Shown piece by piece: positions 1 through 8,471 of a stretch of DNA of 64,000 bases. The DNA is from Dyadobacter sp. CY345. GTDB lineage: Bacteria > Bacteroidota > Bacteroidia > Cytophagales > Spirosomataceae. The stretch is taken from assembly GCF_021502725.1 (NCBI RefSeq), contig NZ_JAKFFS010000002.1:186001-250000 (forward strand), written 5' to 3'. The notes under the pieces were generated by a model. That model searched no databases and was not told where the DNA came from. It worked only from the letters and a program-made list of their open reading frames with translations. The position numbers were made by a program, and so were the translations under genes. Each line of letters starts with the position of its first letter. Position 1 is the first letter of the stretch.

Positions 1-45
1 ACTAGATCCTAAGTCTAGCACGTCTACCAGTTCCGCCACGCCCGC
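1..45 (-). tRNA. tRNA-Leu (anticodon TAG), 3' part cut by window edge
   Basis: Read on the minus strand, the sequence begins GCGGGCG (acceptor 5' arm), followed by a leucine-type D arm and an anticodon stem CTAGA/TCTAG enclosing the loop CTTAGGA, giving anticodon TAG. The variable arm, T arm and 3' acceptor lie outside the window. A matching Bacteroidota promoter stands upstream at 91-123. Confidence 0.93.
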
Positions 46-90
46 TCTTATTTTTTTTCAATCTTCAACCCTTGTCGTTGGTTGGGAGTG

Positions 91-123
91 CAAAGGTAGC
101 AAAGTTTGTTTTAAACATGCAAA
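91..123 (-). promoter_or_regulatory. Bacteroidota-type promoter for tRNA-Leu
   Basis: On the minus strand there is TTTG (rc of 120-123), 21 bases, then TACCTTTG (rc of 91-98), matching the Bacteroidota -33/-7 consensus TTTG and TAnnTTTG with normal spacing. Transcription would start about 40 bases before the tRNA 5' end at base 45. The same -7 element, TACCTTTG, precedes the other tRNA cluster near 8010, which supports the call. Confidence 0.75.
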
Positions 124-215
124 CTTTTTAAAAAATATTTTTTGAAAAGTTTTTTTGTTGAATAATCTCGCTAAAATTTGTTATTTTGGTGAAGCGTACT
201 AATTACTATTAAGCA

Positions 216-2501
216 TTGGAGCAACTCGTTGAAACCCTGAGCATAGATCTGGAGCAGGAGCGTAAGGATATCCTAAAAAAATATCGCAGGTTGTTACGAA
301 CAGCCAAGCCGTTTTTGAAGGACAATGATGCAAAATTAATCAAGAAAGCATTTTATACATCTGTTGAAGCGCATAAGGACATGCGCCGCAGATCTGGCGA
401 ACCTTATATTTATCATCCTCTGGCCGTAGCGCAGATTGTTGTGGAGGAAATTGGATTAGGTACCACAGGTATCGTTTCTGCTTTATTACATGATGTGGTT
501 GAAGATACGGACATGCGTATCGAGGATATTGACCGGTTGTTTGGAAAGAAAGTCGCCAAAATTATTGACGGACTGACAAAAATTTCCGGAAGATTTGAAT
601 ACGGAACTTCTCAGCAGGCTGAAAATTTCCGGAAAATGTTGCTTACGCTCTCTGACGACGTAAGGGTTATTTTAGTAAAACTGGCCGATCGTCTGCATAA
701 CATGCGTACGCTCGACAGTATGCCGCGTGACAAGCAGCTGAAAATTGCTTCGGAAACGATATTTATTTATGCGCCGCTTGCACACAGACTTGGACTTTAC
801 AGTATCAAATCTGAACTGGAAGAATTGTATTTAAAATATACAGAGCCGCAGGAATATCGTGCGATTTCCAGAAAACTTAGGGAAACCAAAAGCTCTCGTG
901 ATCGTTTCATTTCGAAATTTACTGAGCCAATCGCTCAGGATCTGGAACAGGCAGGTCTGAATTATATCATCAAAGGCCGTCCAAAATCGATTTATTCGAT
1001 CTGGAATAAAATGCGCAAGCAAAATAAACCTTTTGAAGAAATATACGATCTGTTTGCAATTCGTATCGTTTTGGAATCTCCGCAGGAAGGTGATCGTGAA
1101 AAGGCACTTTGCTGGCAGGCATATTCGATCGTCACGGATCATTATAAGCCAAACCCCGACCGCCTGAAAGACTTTTTAAGTACGCCGCGTGCGAACGGAT
1201 ATCAATCCCTGCACTCGACCGTTATGAGCAAAAGCGGGCAGTGGGTGGAAGTGCAGATCCGGACTTCCCGCATGGATGAAATTGCGGAAAAGGGATATGC
1301 TGCGCATTGGAAGTATAAAGGAAATGATACCAAAGTTCGTGGCAACATTGAGCAATGGATAAGCCAGGTTCGTGAAACGCTGGAAACAGGTTCTGGGGAT
1401 AAAACTGCGGCAATCGAATTTTTGGATGAATTCAGAACAAATCTTTTCAATGAGGAAGTTTTTGTTTTCACGCCAAAAGGCGAGTTGAAAGTATTGCAGA
1501 GCGGCGCAACAGCGCTGGATTTTGCTTTTGACATTCACTCCGAAGTCGGTGTGCATTGTATGGCTGCAAAAGTAGGGGGCGTTTTGGTTCCGATCAGTTA
1601 TGTGCTGAGCAATGGTGACCAGATCGAGATTATTACTTCTAATAAACAAAAGCCAAACGAAGACTGGCTTAGGATTGTCAGGACGTCGAAGGCCCGAGCC
1701 AGGATCAAGGATTTTCTAAAAGAAGATAATCGGCACTATGAGACGGATGGCCGTCAAATGGTGGAGAAAAAACTGAAAGTTCTTGGTATAGAGCTTACGG
1801 CGGAGGTTGTAAACCAATTACGAGCATTCTTTGAATGTAAAACGGCGACTGACTTTTTCTATAAAATCGGAAAAGGATATGTTCATCTTGATGAATTAAA
1901 AAGATTCAAGCGGGACAAGGAGGCGAAGGAAAGGAAGGCAGTTATCACAGCGGTTATCCCGCCGGCAGAGGGTGCGGATGGCAAAGCTTATACCAAACTT
2001 CTTAAAAACCTGCATGGCGACCGCGTCGACAGCGATACGTTGTTGATCGGTGACGACATGGATAAGATTGATTACAAATTGGCACCTTGCTGCAATCCAA
2101 TCGCAGGTGATGGCGTTTTTGGTTTTGTGACGATCAATGAAGGCATTAAAATTCACAGAACGACTTGTCCGAATGCTGCTGAATTGATGTCAAAACATGG
2201 TAACCGTATTATCAAAGCCAAGTGGGAATCCAATAAAGATGAAGCTTTTCTTGCCGGACTTTATCTTTCCGGAACGGATCGGGTTGGACTGATTAATGAC
2301 GTTACAAGGATCATTTCCAACGAATTACATATCAATATGAGAGGACTTACAATTGATACAAAGGATGGTGTGTTCAACGGCGACATTCGCTTATATGTGC
2401 AGGATACGCGCCATCTGGATGTATTGATCAGTAAGCTGGAACAAGTAGAGGGTGTTTATCAGGTCCAGAGATTTGATACGAATCTGACGGGAAACCGGTA
2501 A
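216..2501 (+). CDS. rel: Bifunctional (p)ppGpp synthetase/hydrolase (Rel/SpoT family)
   Basis: The 761-residue protein makes and degrades the alarmone (p)ppGpp in the stringent response. Domains in order are: an HD hydrolase domain with HDVVED at residues 92-97; a synthetase domain with RLKD at 316-319 and NGYQSLH at 327-333; a TGS domain from about 413; a cysteine-containing conserved region with CCNP in the 620s; and a C-terminal ACT domain from about 680. The RXKD-type motif and the intact HD box are those of the bifunctional enzymes rather than of synthetase-only RelA. The start is TTG at 216: an in-frame TAA lies directly upstream (210-212) and the next in-frame ATG, at residue 56, would cut into the HD domain. 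It is divergent from the tRNA-Leu and followed by a Fur-family gene and purA. Confidence 0.95.
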   Translation: MEQLVETLSIDLEQERKDILKKYRRLLRTAKPFLKDNDAKLIKKAFYTSVEAHKDMRRRSGEPYIYHPLAVAQIVVEEIGLGTTGIVSALLHDVVEDTDMRIEDIDRLFGKKVAKIIDGLTKISGRFEYGTSQQAENFRKMLLTLSDDVRVILVKLADRLHNMRTLDSMPRDKQLKIASETIFIYAPLAHRLGLYSIKSELEELYLKYTEPQEYRAISRKLRETKSSRDRFISKFTEPIAQDLEQAGLNYIIKGRPKSIYSIWNKMRKQNKPFEEIYDLFAIRIVLESPQEGDREKALCWQAYSIVTDHYKPNPDRLKDFLSTPRANGYQSLHSTVMSKSGQWVEVQIRTSRMDEIAEKGYAAHWKYKGNDTKVRGNIEQWISQVRETLETGSGDKTAAIEFLDEFRTNLFNEEVFVFTPKGELKVLQSGATALDFAFDIHSEVGVHCMAAKVGGVLVPISYVLSNGDQIEIITSNKQKPNEDWLRIVRTSKARARIKDFLKEDNRHYETDGRQMVEKKLKVLGIELTAEVVNQLRAFFECKTATDFFYKIGKGYVHLDELKRFKRDKEAKERKAVITAVIPPAEGADGKAYTKLLKNLHGDRVDSDTLLIGDDMDKIDYKLAPCCNPIAGDGVFGFVTINEGIKIHRTTCPNAAELMSKHGNRIIKAKWESNKDEAFLAGLYLSGTDRVGLINDVTRIISNELHINMRGLTIDTKDGVFNGDIRLYVQDTRHLDVLISKLEQVEGVYQVQRFDTNLTGNR

Positions 2502-2673
2502 ATAAGGAACCATTACGTGTGTGACTTGTTAATTAATTGGTTTATAGTCTCACTGACCGATAAGACCTGGACAGTACGAGTCACAACATGAAGCTTCAAA
2601 TGACTACCGCAGCATAATTACCACTGTGATTTAAGAAAAAAAGCACGTAATTTGCGCAAGATTTTCAAAAGAT

Positions 2674-3180
2674 ATGCCACAAGCCAGCAAACCAAATTTT
2701 GAAGCCGCCAAGAAAATTCTGACGGCTTACCTCGAAAATAAAGGACTTCGCAAAACCCCTGAAAGGTTTGCGATATTGGAAGAAATCTATACTCGTGAAG
2801 ATCACTTCGATGTGGATGAACTCTACATCAGCATGAAAAACAAACGTTATCGTGTAAGTCGTGCAACGGTGTATAATACCTTAGACGTACTTGTAGACTG
2901 TGATTTGGTGACTAAACATCAGTTTGGAAAAAATCTTGCACAGTTTGAAAAATCGTACGGGAACAAGCAGCATGATCATTTAATTTGTACGGATTGTCAT
3001 AAAGTAATGGAGTTTTGCGATCCCCGGATCCAGTCTATCCAGAACATGGTTGGCGAAATGCTTAACTTCAGTGTGATGCATCATTCCCTGATATTTTACG
3101 GCAATTGCACAAAAGAAAATTGCCAGAACCGGAATGAAATCTCTGAGGAAGTATCAGAAGGGCATGAAATAAGAGAGTAA
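2674..3180 (+). CDS. Fur-family metal-responsive transcriptional regulator
   Basis: This 168-residue protein has the Fur architecture: an N-terminal winged helix (residues about 15-90, including SRATVYNTLDVL, the recognition-helix region) and a C-terminal metal-binding dimerisation domain. The domain contains HDHLICTDC (one CxxC) and a second cysteine pair in CTKENC, the structural-zinc pattern of the family. Such proteins repress iron, zinc or peroxide-stress genes when bound to metal. Whether this one is Fur, Zur or PerR cannot be told from the sequence. The gene stands between rel and purA, each separated by a modest intergenic gap, and a hairpin at 3190-3233 closes it. Confidence 0.9.
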   Translation: MPQASKPNFEAAKKILTAYLENKGLRKTPERFAILEEIYTREDHFDVDELYISMKNKRYRVSRATVYNTLDVLVDCDLVTKHQFGKNLAQFEKSYGNKQHDHLICTDCHKVMEFCDPRIQSIQNMVGEMLNFSVMHHSLIFYGNCTKENCQNRNEISEEVSEGHEIRE

Positions 3181-3189
3181 GTTTAGATG

Positions 3190-3233
3190 AGGCGTAACAG
3201 ACATTTAATGGTTTGTTACGCCTTGTCATTTTT
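3190..3233 (+). terminator. Rho-independent terminator after the Fur-family gene
   Basis: AGGCGTAACA (3190-3199) pairs exactly with TGTTACGCCT (3214-3223); three further pairs, one of them G-U, extend the stem inward. A short T-run at 3229-3233 follows, so termination may be partial. It lies 9 bases after the stop codon and before purA. Confidence 0.6.
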
Positions 3234-3266
3234 AGCAAATATTAGTTTTTAATAACCATTTATTGG

Positions 3267-4562
3267 ATGAAAGTTGACGTATTGCTTGGTCTCCAGTGGG
3301 GAGATGAAGGTAAGGGTAAAATCGTGGACGTATTAGCGCCACGCTATCAGGTTGTAGCAAGATTCCAGGGCGGTCCTAATGCAGGACATACTTTGGAATT
3401 TGATGGTATTAAGCATGTTTTGCACCAGATTCCATCCGGTATTTTTCGCAGCGAAATCCAGAACATTATCGGAAACGGGGTGGTTTTAGACGCGATCGTT
3501 TTTAAAAGAGAGATCGAAAATCTTGCCAAGTACAATCTTGATCTCGCTGGAAATTTATTTATCTCTAAAAAAGCATCGTTGATTTTGCCAACCCATGCTT
3601 TACTTGATGCTGCTTACGAACGCTCAAAAGGTGACTCGAAAATTGGTTCTACGCTTCGTGGAATCGGACCAGCTTATCAGGATAAAGTAGCTCGTCTGGG
3701 TCTGCGTGTTGGGGATGTTTTATCGCCGAATTTTGCTGATAAGTATAAGAAACTTGTTGATGCGCATAAGGTTATTCTTGACTTTTATTCTTTCGACTAC
3801 ACTTCAGTTCTTCCTCAGTCAGAAGAAAATTTCTTTGGTGCTGTTGAATTTATGAAGCAGTTCAAAATGGTTGATAGTGAATACGTTATCAACGATGCGA
3901 TTGCAGAAGGTAAAACAGTTTTGGCAGAAGGTGCGCAAGGTTCTTTGCTTGATATCGACTTCGGTTCTTATCCTTTTGTCACAAGTTCTACAACAATGGC
4001 TGCCGGTGCTTGTACTGGTCTTGGTATTTCTCCAAGTGCTGTTGGTGAAGTATTTGGTATATTCAAAGCTTATTGCACACGTGTAGGAAGCGGGCCTTTC
4101 CCAACAGAATTACTTGAAGAAACGGGTGATAAAATGAGACAGGAAGGTCGCGAATTCGGAGCTACAACAGGACGTCCGCGTCGTTGCGGATGGTTGGATT
4201 TGCCAGCTTTGAAGTATGCGATCATGATCAATGGTGTTACGCAGCTGATTATGATGAAAGTTGACGTACTTACCGTTTTTGATAACATTCGCGTTTGTAC
4301 ACATTATCGTCTGCCGGACGGAACATTAACAGACGAGCTTCCTTATGACCTTTGTGATAATACTGCTGAACCGGTTTATAAAGATTTTGCAGGGTGGCAG
4401 CAGTCTCTTGATGGTATCCGCGATTTCGATGCAATTCCTGAGGAATTAATGGCTTATGTGAAATTTCTTGAAGCAGAACTTCACTTGCCAATTACTTTTA
4501 TTTCAACAGGACCAGATCGCGAGGCTTTGATCACGCGTGAAACGACTGCGCTTTTGAACTAG
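3267..4562 (+). CDS. purA: Adenylosuccinate synthetase
   Basis: PurA couples GTP hydrolysis to joining IMP and aspartate, the first committed step from IMP to AMP, in the cytoplasm. The 431-residue length is usual for the family. The N-terminal phosphate-binding loop GDEGKGK is at residues 12-18, followed by the family segment GGPNAGHT in the mid-30s. Later come GSTLRGIGPAYQDK, an IMP-binding region, and the conserved TTGRPRRCGWLD. The ATG start is the natural one because the phosphate loop begins only 11 residues in. A strong shared terminator follows the stop codon. Confidence 0.97.
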   Translation: MKVDVLLGLQWGDEGKGKIVDVLAPRYQVVARFQGGPNAGHTLEFDGIKHVLHQIPSGIFRSEIQNIIGNGVVLDAIVFKREIENLAKYNLDLAGNLFISKKASLILPTHALLDAAYERSKGDSKIGSTLRGIGPAYQDKVARLGLRVGDVLSPNFADKYKKLVDAHKVILDFYSFDYTSVLPQSEENFFGAVEFMKQFKMVDSEYVINDAIAEGKTVLAEGAQGSLLDIDFGSYPFVTSSTTMAAGACTGLGISPSAVGEVFGIFKAYCTRVGSGPFPTELLEETGDKMRQEGREFGATTGRPRRCGWLDLPALKYAIMINGVTQLIMMKVDVLTVFDNIRVCTHYRLPDGTLTDELPYDLCDNTAEPVYKDFAGWQQSLDGIRDFDAIPEELMAYVKFLEAELHLPITFISTGPDREALITRETTALLN

Positions 4563-4585
4563 GAAATATAATTAAGGCAATAATC

Positions 4586-4622
4586 AAAAAGGGTCTGGAA
4601 CAATTTGTTTCAGACCCTTTTT
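4586..4622. terminator. Bidirectional terminator between purA and the SNF2 helicase
   Basis: AAAAGGGTCTG and CAGACCCTTTT form an 11-base-pair stem with A/T tracts on both sides, so it can stop transcription of purA (plus) and of the helicase gene (minus), which converge here. Confidence 0.88.
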
Positions 4623-4640
4623 AATAATTTCGTTATCAAG

Positions 4641-7592
4641 TTATTCAAGAAGCGACATCACATCTTCTCTTGATAATGATTTAATGAAGCCGTCCTCATT
4701 TGAGATCAGGTCATCGGCCAATTGTTTCTTTGTTCTTTGTAAGGCCACTATTTTCTCTTCAACCGTATTTTTTGTAATAAATTTATAAGTAAATACCGTC
4801 CGGTCCTGTCCAATTCTGTGTGCTCTGTCTACTGCCTGAGCCTCTATGGCGGGGTTCCACCATGGATCCAAAATGAATACATAATCTGCCGCGGTCAGGT
4901 TAAGGCCAAGTCCGCCTGCTTTTAGAGAAATTAGGAATATTTTGATATGCTCGTTATTCTGAAAATTTTCAACTTCCGTCTGGCGATCTTTGGTTGATCC
5001 ATCCAGATAAGCGTAATTAATGTTGCCCTTATCAAGATATGCACGGAATAAATCCAGGTGTTTGATGTATTGACTAAAAATCAGAATCTTGTGGTTTTCA
5101 CTGATGGCAGTTTCCATTTTATGCAGTACATCCTCAAACTTTCCGGATCCGTCGGCATATTCCGGATCTACCATTTTAGGATGATTTGCTAATTGGCGCA
5201 GTTTGGTCAAGCCTTGCAGGACAACGAACTGAGATTTATTGATCCCATCAGAATCTATACTTTGTAAAATCAGATTACGATAATATGCTTTTGCTTCTTC
5301 ATAAGCCTTTTCCTGTTCTTCCGACATTTCACAATATTGAATACTCTCCACTTTCTCCGGGAGGTCCGTTGCAACCTGTGATTTATGCCTGCGTAAAATG
5401 AATGGTTTTATCAGATTATATAACCGTTTTGATTTCTCCTCATCATTTTTCTTTTCAATGGGAATTTGAAATTCGTCCCGGAAAAATGTCTGGCTGCCTA
5501 AAAGTCCGGGATTTACAAAAGACATTTGTGACCACAAATCAAGCGTGCTGTTTTCAATCGGCGTTCCGGTGAGGATAAGTCTGTGTGCTGAATTTAATTT
5601 TCTTACCGCTTTTGTAATAATTGACCCGGGATTTTTTATAGCCTGCGATTCGTCCAGGATCACATAATTGAACCTGAAAGACTGTATGAAATCAATATCC
5701 AGCCTGACAATTCCATATGAAGTCAGAATTAGATCAAAACCTTCAAATTGCTCCGTATTTTTCTCGCGGTAAGTTCCGGTATGGAACATCACTTTCAATT
5801 TCGGAGTAAAACGTTTTGCTTCCAATGCCCAGTTATAAAGCAGAGAAGTTGGCATAATCAGCAAGGAAGGTTCTTTGATGCCAGCTTCTTTCTGTGATTG
5901 TAACAGCGCCAGCGTCTGCACCGTTTTACCAAGCCCCATATCATCGGCCAGACAGCCGCCAAAACGGTATTGATTTAAAAATTGCAGCCAATCATAACCT
6001 GCCTTCTGATAAGGACGAAGTGTTCCCTTAAAATGTTTAGGAGCCTCTGTCGGGTCAATTTGGTTAAAATCCCTAAGTCTTTCCAGCTTTCGGCTGATAA
6101 CTGCCGTTGCCAAACTTTCTTCTTTCAATTCCTGAACAAGTGCCAGATGATGCATACGCAGACGGATTTCGTTACTGTCGCGGTCATGTTCTGAAAAGGC
6201 GAAAAGTTCGGAATATTTAGTAAACCACCACTCTGGAATTACCGCGATTTCTCCATTTGGCAGTGTGAACTCTTTTTTCTGATTGAGAATATAATTTCGT
6301 AATTGAATAAAAGGGATTTCATACTCCCCAAACTGAACACGTGCATTGATATCAAACCAGTCACGTCCTTCTTCGATCGAAACGTCCAAAGAAGAATAAC
6401 CCAGAAAATATCTTTTGGTATCTGCGTTATTTTGGCGCAGCGAAAATCCATGTTCCGCGAGCGTTTTTGCATAACTTTGCAGCCATCCAAACGCTTCAGA
6501 CTTCGGAAGTAAAAGCTGCCCGGTTTTGATAGCCAATCCCCAATCTTTCAGCTGATTTAAATTATGACGTTCGGTCACACTATCCCGTTTCACCTTATAA
6601 AAAGTGTAATCCTCGCCACGTTTATCCATAAATACGCTGGAAGGCGTAGCGAAACTGTCGAAGGGGAAAGTATAATTTCCATATTGAAAAGCCAGTCCAA
6701 ACGACACTTCACCGTCTTCATACTCCGTTGTAGGAATTTCTTCGCCATCAGCTTCCGCGAACAGAAGGGCAGGGGTAGACTTACTTTTTACGGCAACATC
6801 CGTGATCGTCAAAATTGGTTTTGGAGGCGTTGAAATATTTCGGATATCGAACCCTCGTGATACTACGTCGTAAGATGCAATCAGCGGAGCAACAAAGCGC
6901 TCGTAATAAGTTTCCTCAACTTTACGCGGTATTGCGATAAACTTTTTAGCTAAAAAAGGCTTAATTTTTTTTCCGTCAACGGTGCCTTCAAAATGATATA
7001 AATGGCCGTCTACAACGAGCCAGGCAGGTTCTTCGCACAGTATTATTGCATTTTTATACTGAAAATCCAGCTTCTGTCCCTTATGTCTGATCGCTGGAAA
7101 ATAATGCGTATTATCTTCATTCCGCATAAAATGAAAGCGAATCGTAGCCTTTTCGGCTTCCCAGGCAATCGGCTTCCATAGAGGATTTCCGTCACTTCCC
7201 ATGATGAAAAGATCTTTGCCTGCAAGTTTGGCAAGAATTCTGGCCTTACTGTTTTCGAGATACGCATTTATCGCTTCCTGAACGACTTTATCACCTTTCT
7301 GCGCGTCATATATTTTCAGGAAAAAATCAACGGGAGAAAGCCTTTTAGGATTGAATTTTTTTAAAATTGTGTCTTGCTGAATGTCGTCGATCAGACTTAC
7401 CAGCTCAAAATCTGTTTTGTCAAGCCCTGAACTGAACTCTTCTATATTCTTGGAAGAAATATTTTGTATCTGGAAAGAAAAATCCCCCTGGGCATTTAGC
7501 TGTACTACAAAGGACTCAAAGATGTAGCCCAGATATTCATGATCCAGAACAGAATATACTATTTTAAAAGGTTCAGAGGTAGATACTTTCAT
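4641..7592 (-). CDS. SNF2-family DEAD-like helicase/ATPase
   Basis: This 983-residue protein belongs to helicase superfamily 2, SNF2 branch. These are double-stranded-DNA translocases that remodel protein-DNA complexes or RNA polymerase. The first RecA-like lobe has ADDMGLGKT (Walker A, lysine at residue 556) and DESQ at 647-650 in place of the usual DEAH/DEGH box, then LTGTPIENS. The second lobe has GLGLNLTAAD and ends with DRAHRIGQ, the arginine-finger motif. The N-terminal 500 residues are the bacterial SNF2-associated region, with no SWIM cysteine cluster that I can see. It is a single gene with no partner. Its cellular role (recombination, transcription recycling or repair) is not shown by the sequence. 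Confidence 0.92.
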   Translation of the reverse strand: MKVSTSEPFKIVYSVLDHEYLGYIFESFVVQLNAQGDFSFQIQNISSKNIEEFSSGLDKTDFELVSLIDDIQQDTILKKFNPKRLSPVDFFLKIYDAQKGDKVVQEAINAYLENSKARILAKLAGKDLFIMGSDGNPLWKPIAWEAEKATIRFHFMRNEDNTHYFPAIRHKGQKLDFQYKNAIILCEEPAWLVVDGHLYHFEGTVDGKKIKPFLAKKFIAIPRKVEETYYERFVAPLIASYDVVSRGFDIRNISTPPKPILTITDVAVKSKSTPALLFAEADGEEIPTTEYEDGEVSFGLAFQYGNYTFPFDSFATPSSVFMDKRGEDYTFYKVKRDSVTERHNLNQLKDWGLAIKTGQLLLPKSEAFGWLQSYAKTLAEHGFSLRQNNADTKRYFLGYSSLDVSIEEGRDWFDINARVQFGEYEIPFIQLRNYILNQKKEFTLPNGEIAVIPEWWFTKYSELFAFSEHDRDSNEIRLRMHHLALVQELKEESLATAVISRKLERLRDFNQIDPTEAPKHFKGTLRPYQKAGYDWLQFLNQYRFGGCLADDMGLGKTVQTLALLQSQKEAGIKEPSLLIMPTSLLYNWALEAKRFTPKLKVMFHTGTYREKNTEQFEGFDLILTSYGIVRLDIDFIQSFRFNYVILDESQAIKNPGSIITKAVRKLNSAHRLILTGTPIENSTLDLWSQMSFVNPGLLGSQTFFRDEFQIPIEKKNDEEKSKRLYNLIKPFILRRHKSQVATDLPEKVESIQYCEMSEEQEKAYEEAKAYYRNLILQSIDSDGINKSQFVVLQGLTKLRQLANHPKMVDPEYADGSGKFEDVLHKMETAISENHKILIFSQYIKHLDLFRAYLDKGNINYAYLDGSTKDRQTEVENFQNNEHIKIFLISLKAGGLGLNLTAADYVFILDPWWNPAIEAQAVDRAHRIGQDRTVFTYKFITKNTVEEKIVALQRTKKQLADDLISNEDGFIKSLSREDVMSLLE

Positions 7593-7700
7593 AACTTTCA
7601 GTTCACAAAACGATGACGTAGCGTACGAAAGCTATCCAATCGTGAGATAGTCCGCTTCGTTGGAATTTGAAAAATATCAAATATAGGATAAAGAGGGGCA

Positions 7701-7731
7701 AAAAAAAAGACTTCCAAACTGGAAGTCTTTT
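7701..7731 (-). terminator. Terminator of the tRNA-Gly/tRNA-Leu cluster
   Basis: AAAAGACTTCC (7705-7715) pairs with GGAAGTCTTTT (7721-7731) around a 5-base loop. On the minus strand the stem is followed by a run of Ts. It lies 10 bases beyond the tRNA-Leu 3' end and upstream of the SNF2 gene. Confidence 0.85.
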
Positions 7732-7741
7732 CTAAGTGATG

Positions 7742-7827
7742 TACCGGGGACGGGAATCGAACCCGTACGAGCCTTACAGCTCACAGGATTTTAAGTCCTG
7801 CGTGTCTACCAGTTCCACCACCCTGGC
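7742..7827 (-). tRNA. tRNA-Leu (anticodon TAA)
   Basis: On the minus strand the gene starts GCCAGGG, has a leucine-type D arm, the anticodon stem-loop CAGGA-CTTAAAA-TCCTG (anticodon TAA), a long variable arm as expected for class II tRNAs, and the T arm ACGGG-TTCGATT-CCCGT. The acceptor 3' strand is CCCCGGT followed by discriminator A, so the acceptor has a G-U pair at 1-72 and an A-C mismatch at 4-69. No CCA is encoded. Confidence 0.93.
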
Positions 7828-7866
7828 ATTAACCCACCTTCAAACAAGTTTGTCGGTTTTTATGAG

Positions 7867-7889
7867 AAAAAGCACCGTTTCCGGTGCTT
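7867..7889 (-). terminator. GNRA-loop hairpin between tRNA-Gly and tRNA-Leu
   Basis: On the minus strand AAGCACCG, a GAAA tetraloop and CGGTGCTT are followed by Ts, the form of a Rho-independent terminator. It sits between the two tRNAs, so tRNA-Leu(TAA) may receive only read-through transcripts or have its own promoter, which I could not find. A role in processing is the alternative. Confidence 0.6.
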
Positions 7890-7899
7890 GATATCTCTG

Positions 7900-7972
7900 A
7901 GCAGAAGACGAGGTTCGAACTCGCGACCTCAACCTTGGCAAGGTTGCGCTCTACCAGCTGAGCTACTTCTGC
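7900..7972 (-). tRNA. tRNA-Gly (anticodon GCC)
   Basis: On the minus strand the acceptor arms GCAGAAG and CTTCTGC pair perfectly, with discriminator T. The D arm is regular, the anticodon stem-loop CAACC-TTGCCAA-GGTTG gives GCC, and the T arm contains GTTCGAA. The length is 73 bases without an encoded CCA. Confidence 0.96.
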
Positions 7973-8005
7973 GTTTTCTGGTGTCGTTATTTGATTAACG
8001 TGGTG

Positions 8006-8037
8006 CAAAGGTAGTCATCTGGGGTATTCGACGCAAG
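8006..8037 (-). promoter_or_regulatory. Promoter for the tRNA-Gly/tRNA-Leu cluster
   Basis: On the minus strand CTTG (rc of 8034-8037), 20 bases, then TACCTTTG (rc of 8006-8013) match the Bacteroidota -33/-7 pattern. The first base of the tRNA-Gly is about 34 bases downstream of the -7 box. The same -7 octamer serves the tRNA-Leu at the left edge. Confidence 0.7.
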
Positions 8038-8471
8038 CGTTGAGAGAAAATATTTTTGAAAAAAAAATGATGCTTTTATTAACAAATTGTAAATCATGAT
8101 AGTTACCTCAGAAAATAAATTTAAAATATTTTTAGTCAACACATTCATGAAGTGTGTACACGGGTTAAAAATTGCTTTTATCGCATTATCTAGTACTATT
8201 TTGAAAAGTAAGTACGTCAAATCCTGAAAATCATTTTCAGCGAAAATGAAAATTTAGGGGATGGAGAAGCTTTGATATATATATATCCGTCTTTCAGGTA
8301 AATCAAATACTTAAATTATACTGCGAACCGTTTGTCCAAATTCAATCCTCCACTTTAATTTTTGATTACCTTTGTATAGTCTGGAAAATAATGACCAACG
8401 TTTCCTGCCCTGGTAATTCGGATTTACGTTCGTATTCCTGCTATATTGAGTTTAATTAAAAATCAATTTTC
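8038..8471. other. Intergenic region upstream of the TerC-like gene
   Basis: No gene is visible in this AT-rich stretch. It holds a 17-base palindrome at 8224-8240 (CTGAAAAT, one base, ATTTTCAG), a short TA-dinucleotide run near 8275-8287, and a TACCTTTG octamer at 8367-8374 that could be the -7 box of the downstream membrane-protein gene. No -33 box at normal spacing accompanies it. I looked for a yybP-ykoY manganese riboswitch, which often precedes terC genes, and saw none. Confidence 0.5.

Noticed and set aside
831..1649. Minus-strand open frames inside rel
   Set aside because: They are mirror frames of a strongly conserved gene and contain no recognisable domain.
7678..7685. TATATTTG (minus strand) as the -7 box of the SNF2 helicase promoter
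   Set aside because: The only upstream TTTG is 13 bases away and lies inside the tRNA terminator, so spacing and context do not fit.
8380..8471. Possible yybP-ykoY manganese riboswitch ahead of the TerC-like gene
   Set aside because: The conserved core of that riboswitch is not present; the leader is short and AT-rich with no paired helices of the expected form.
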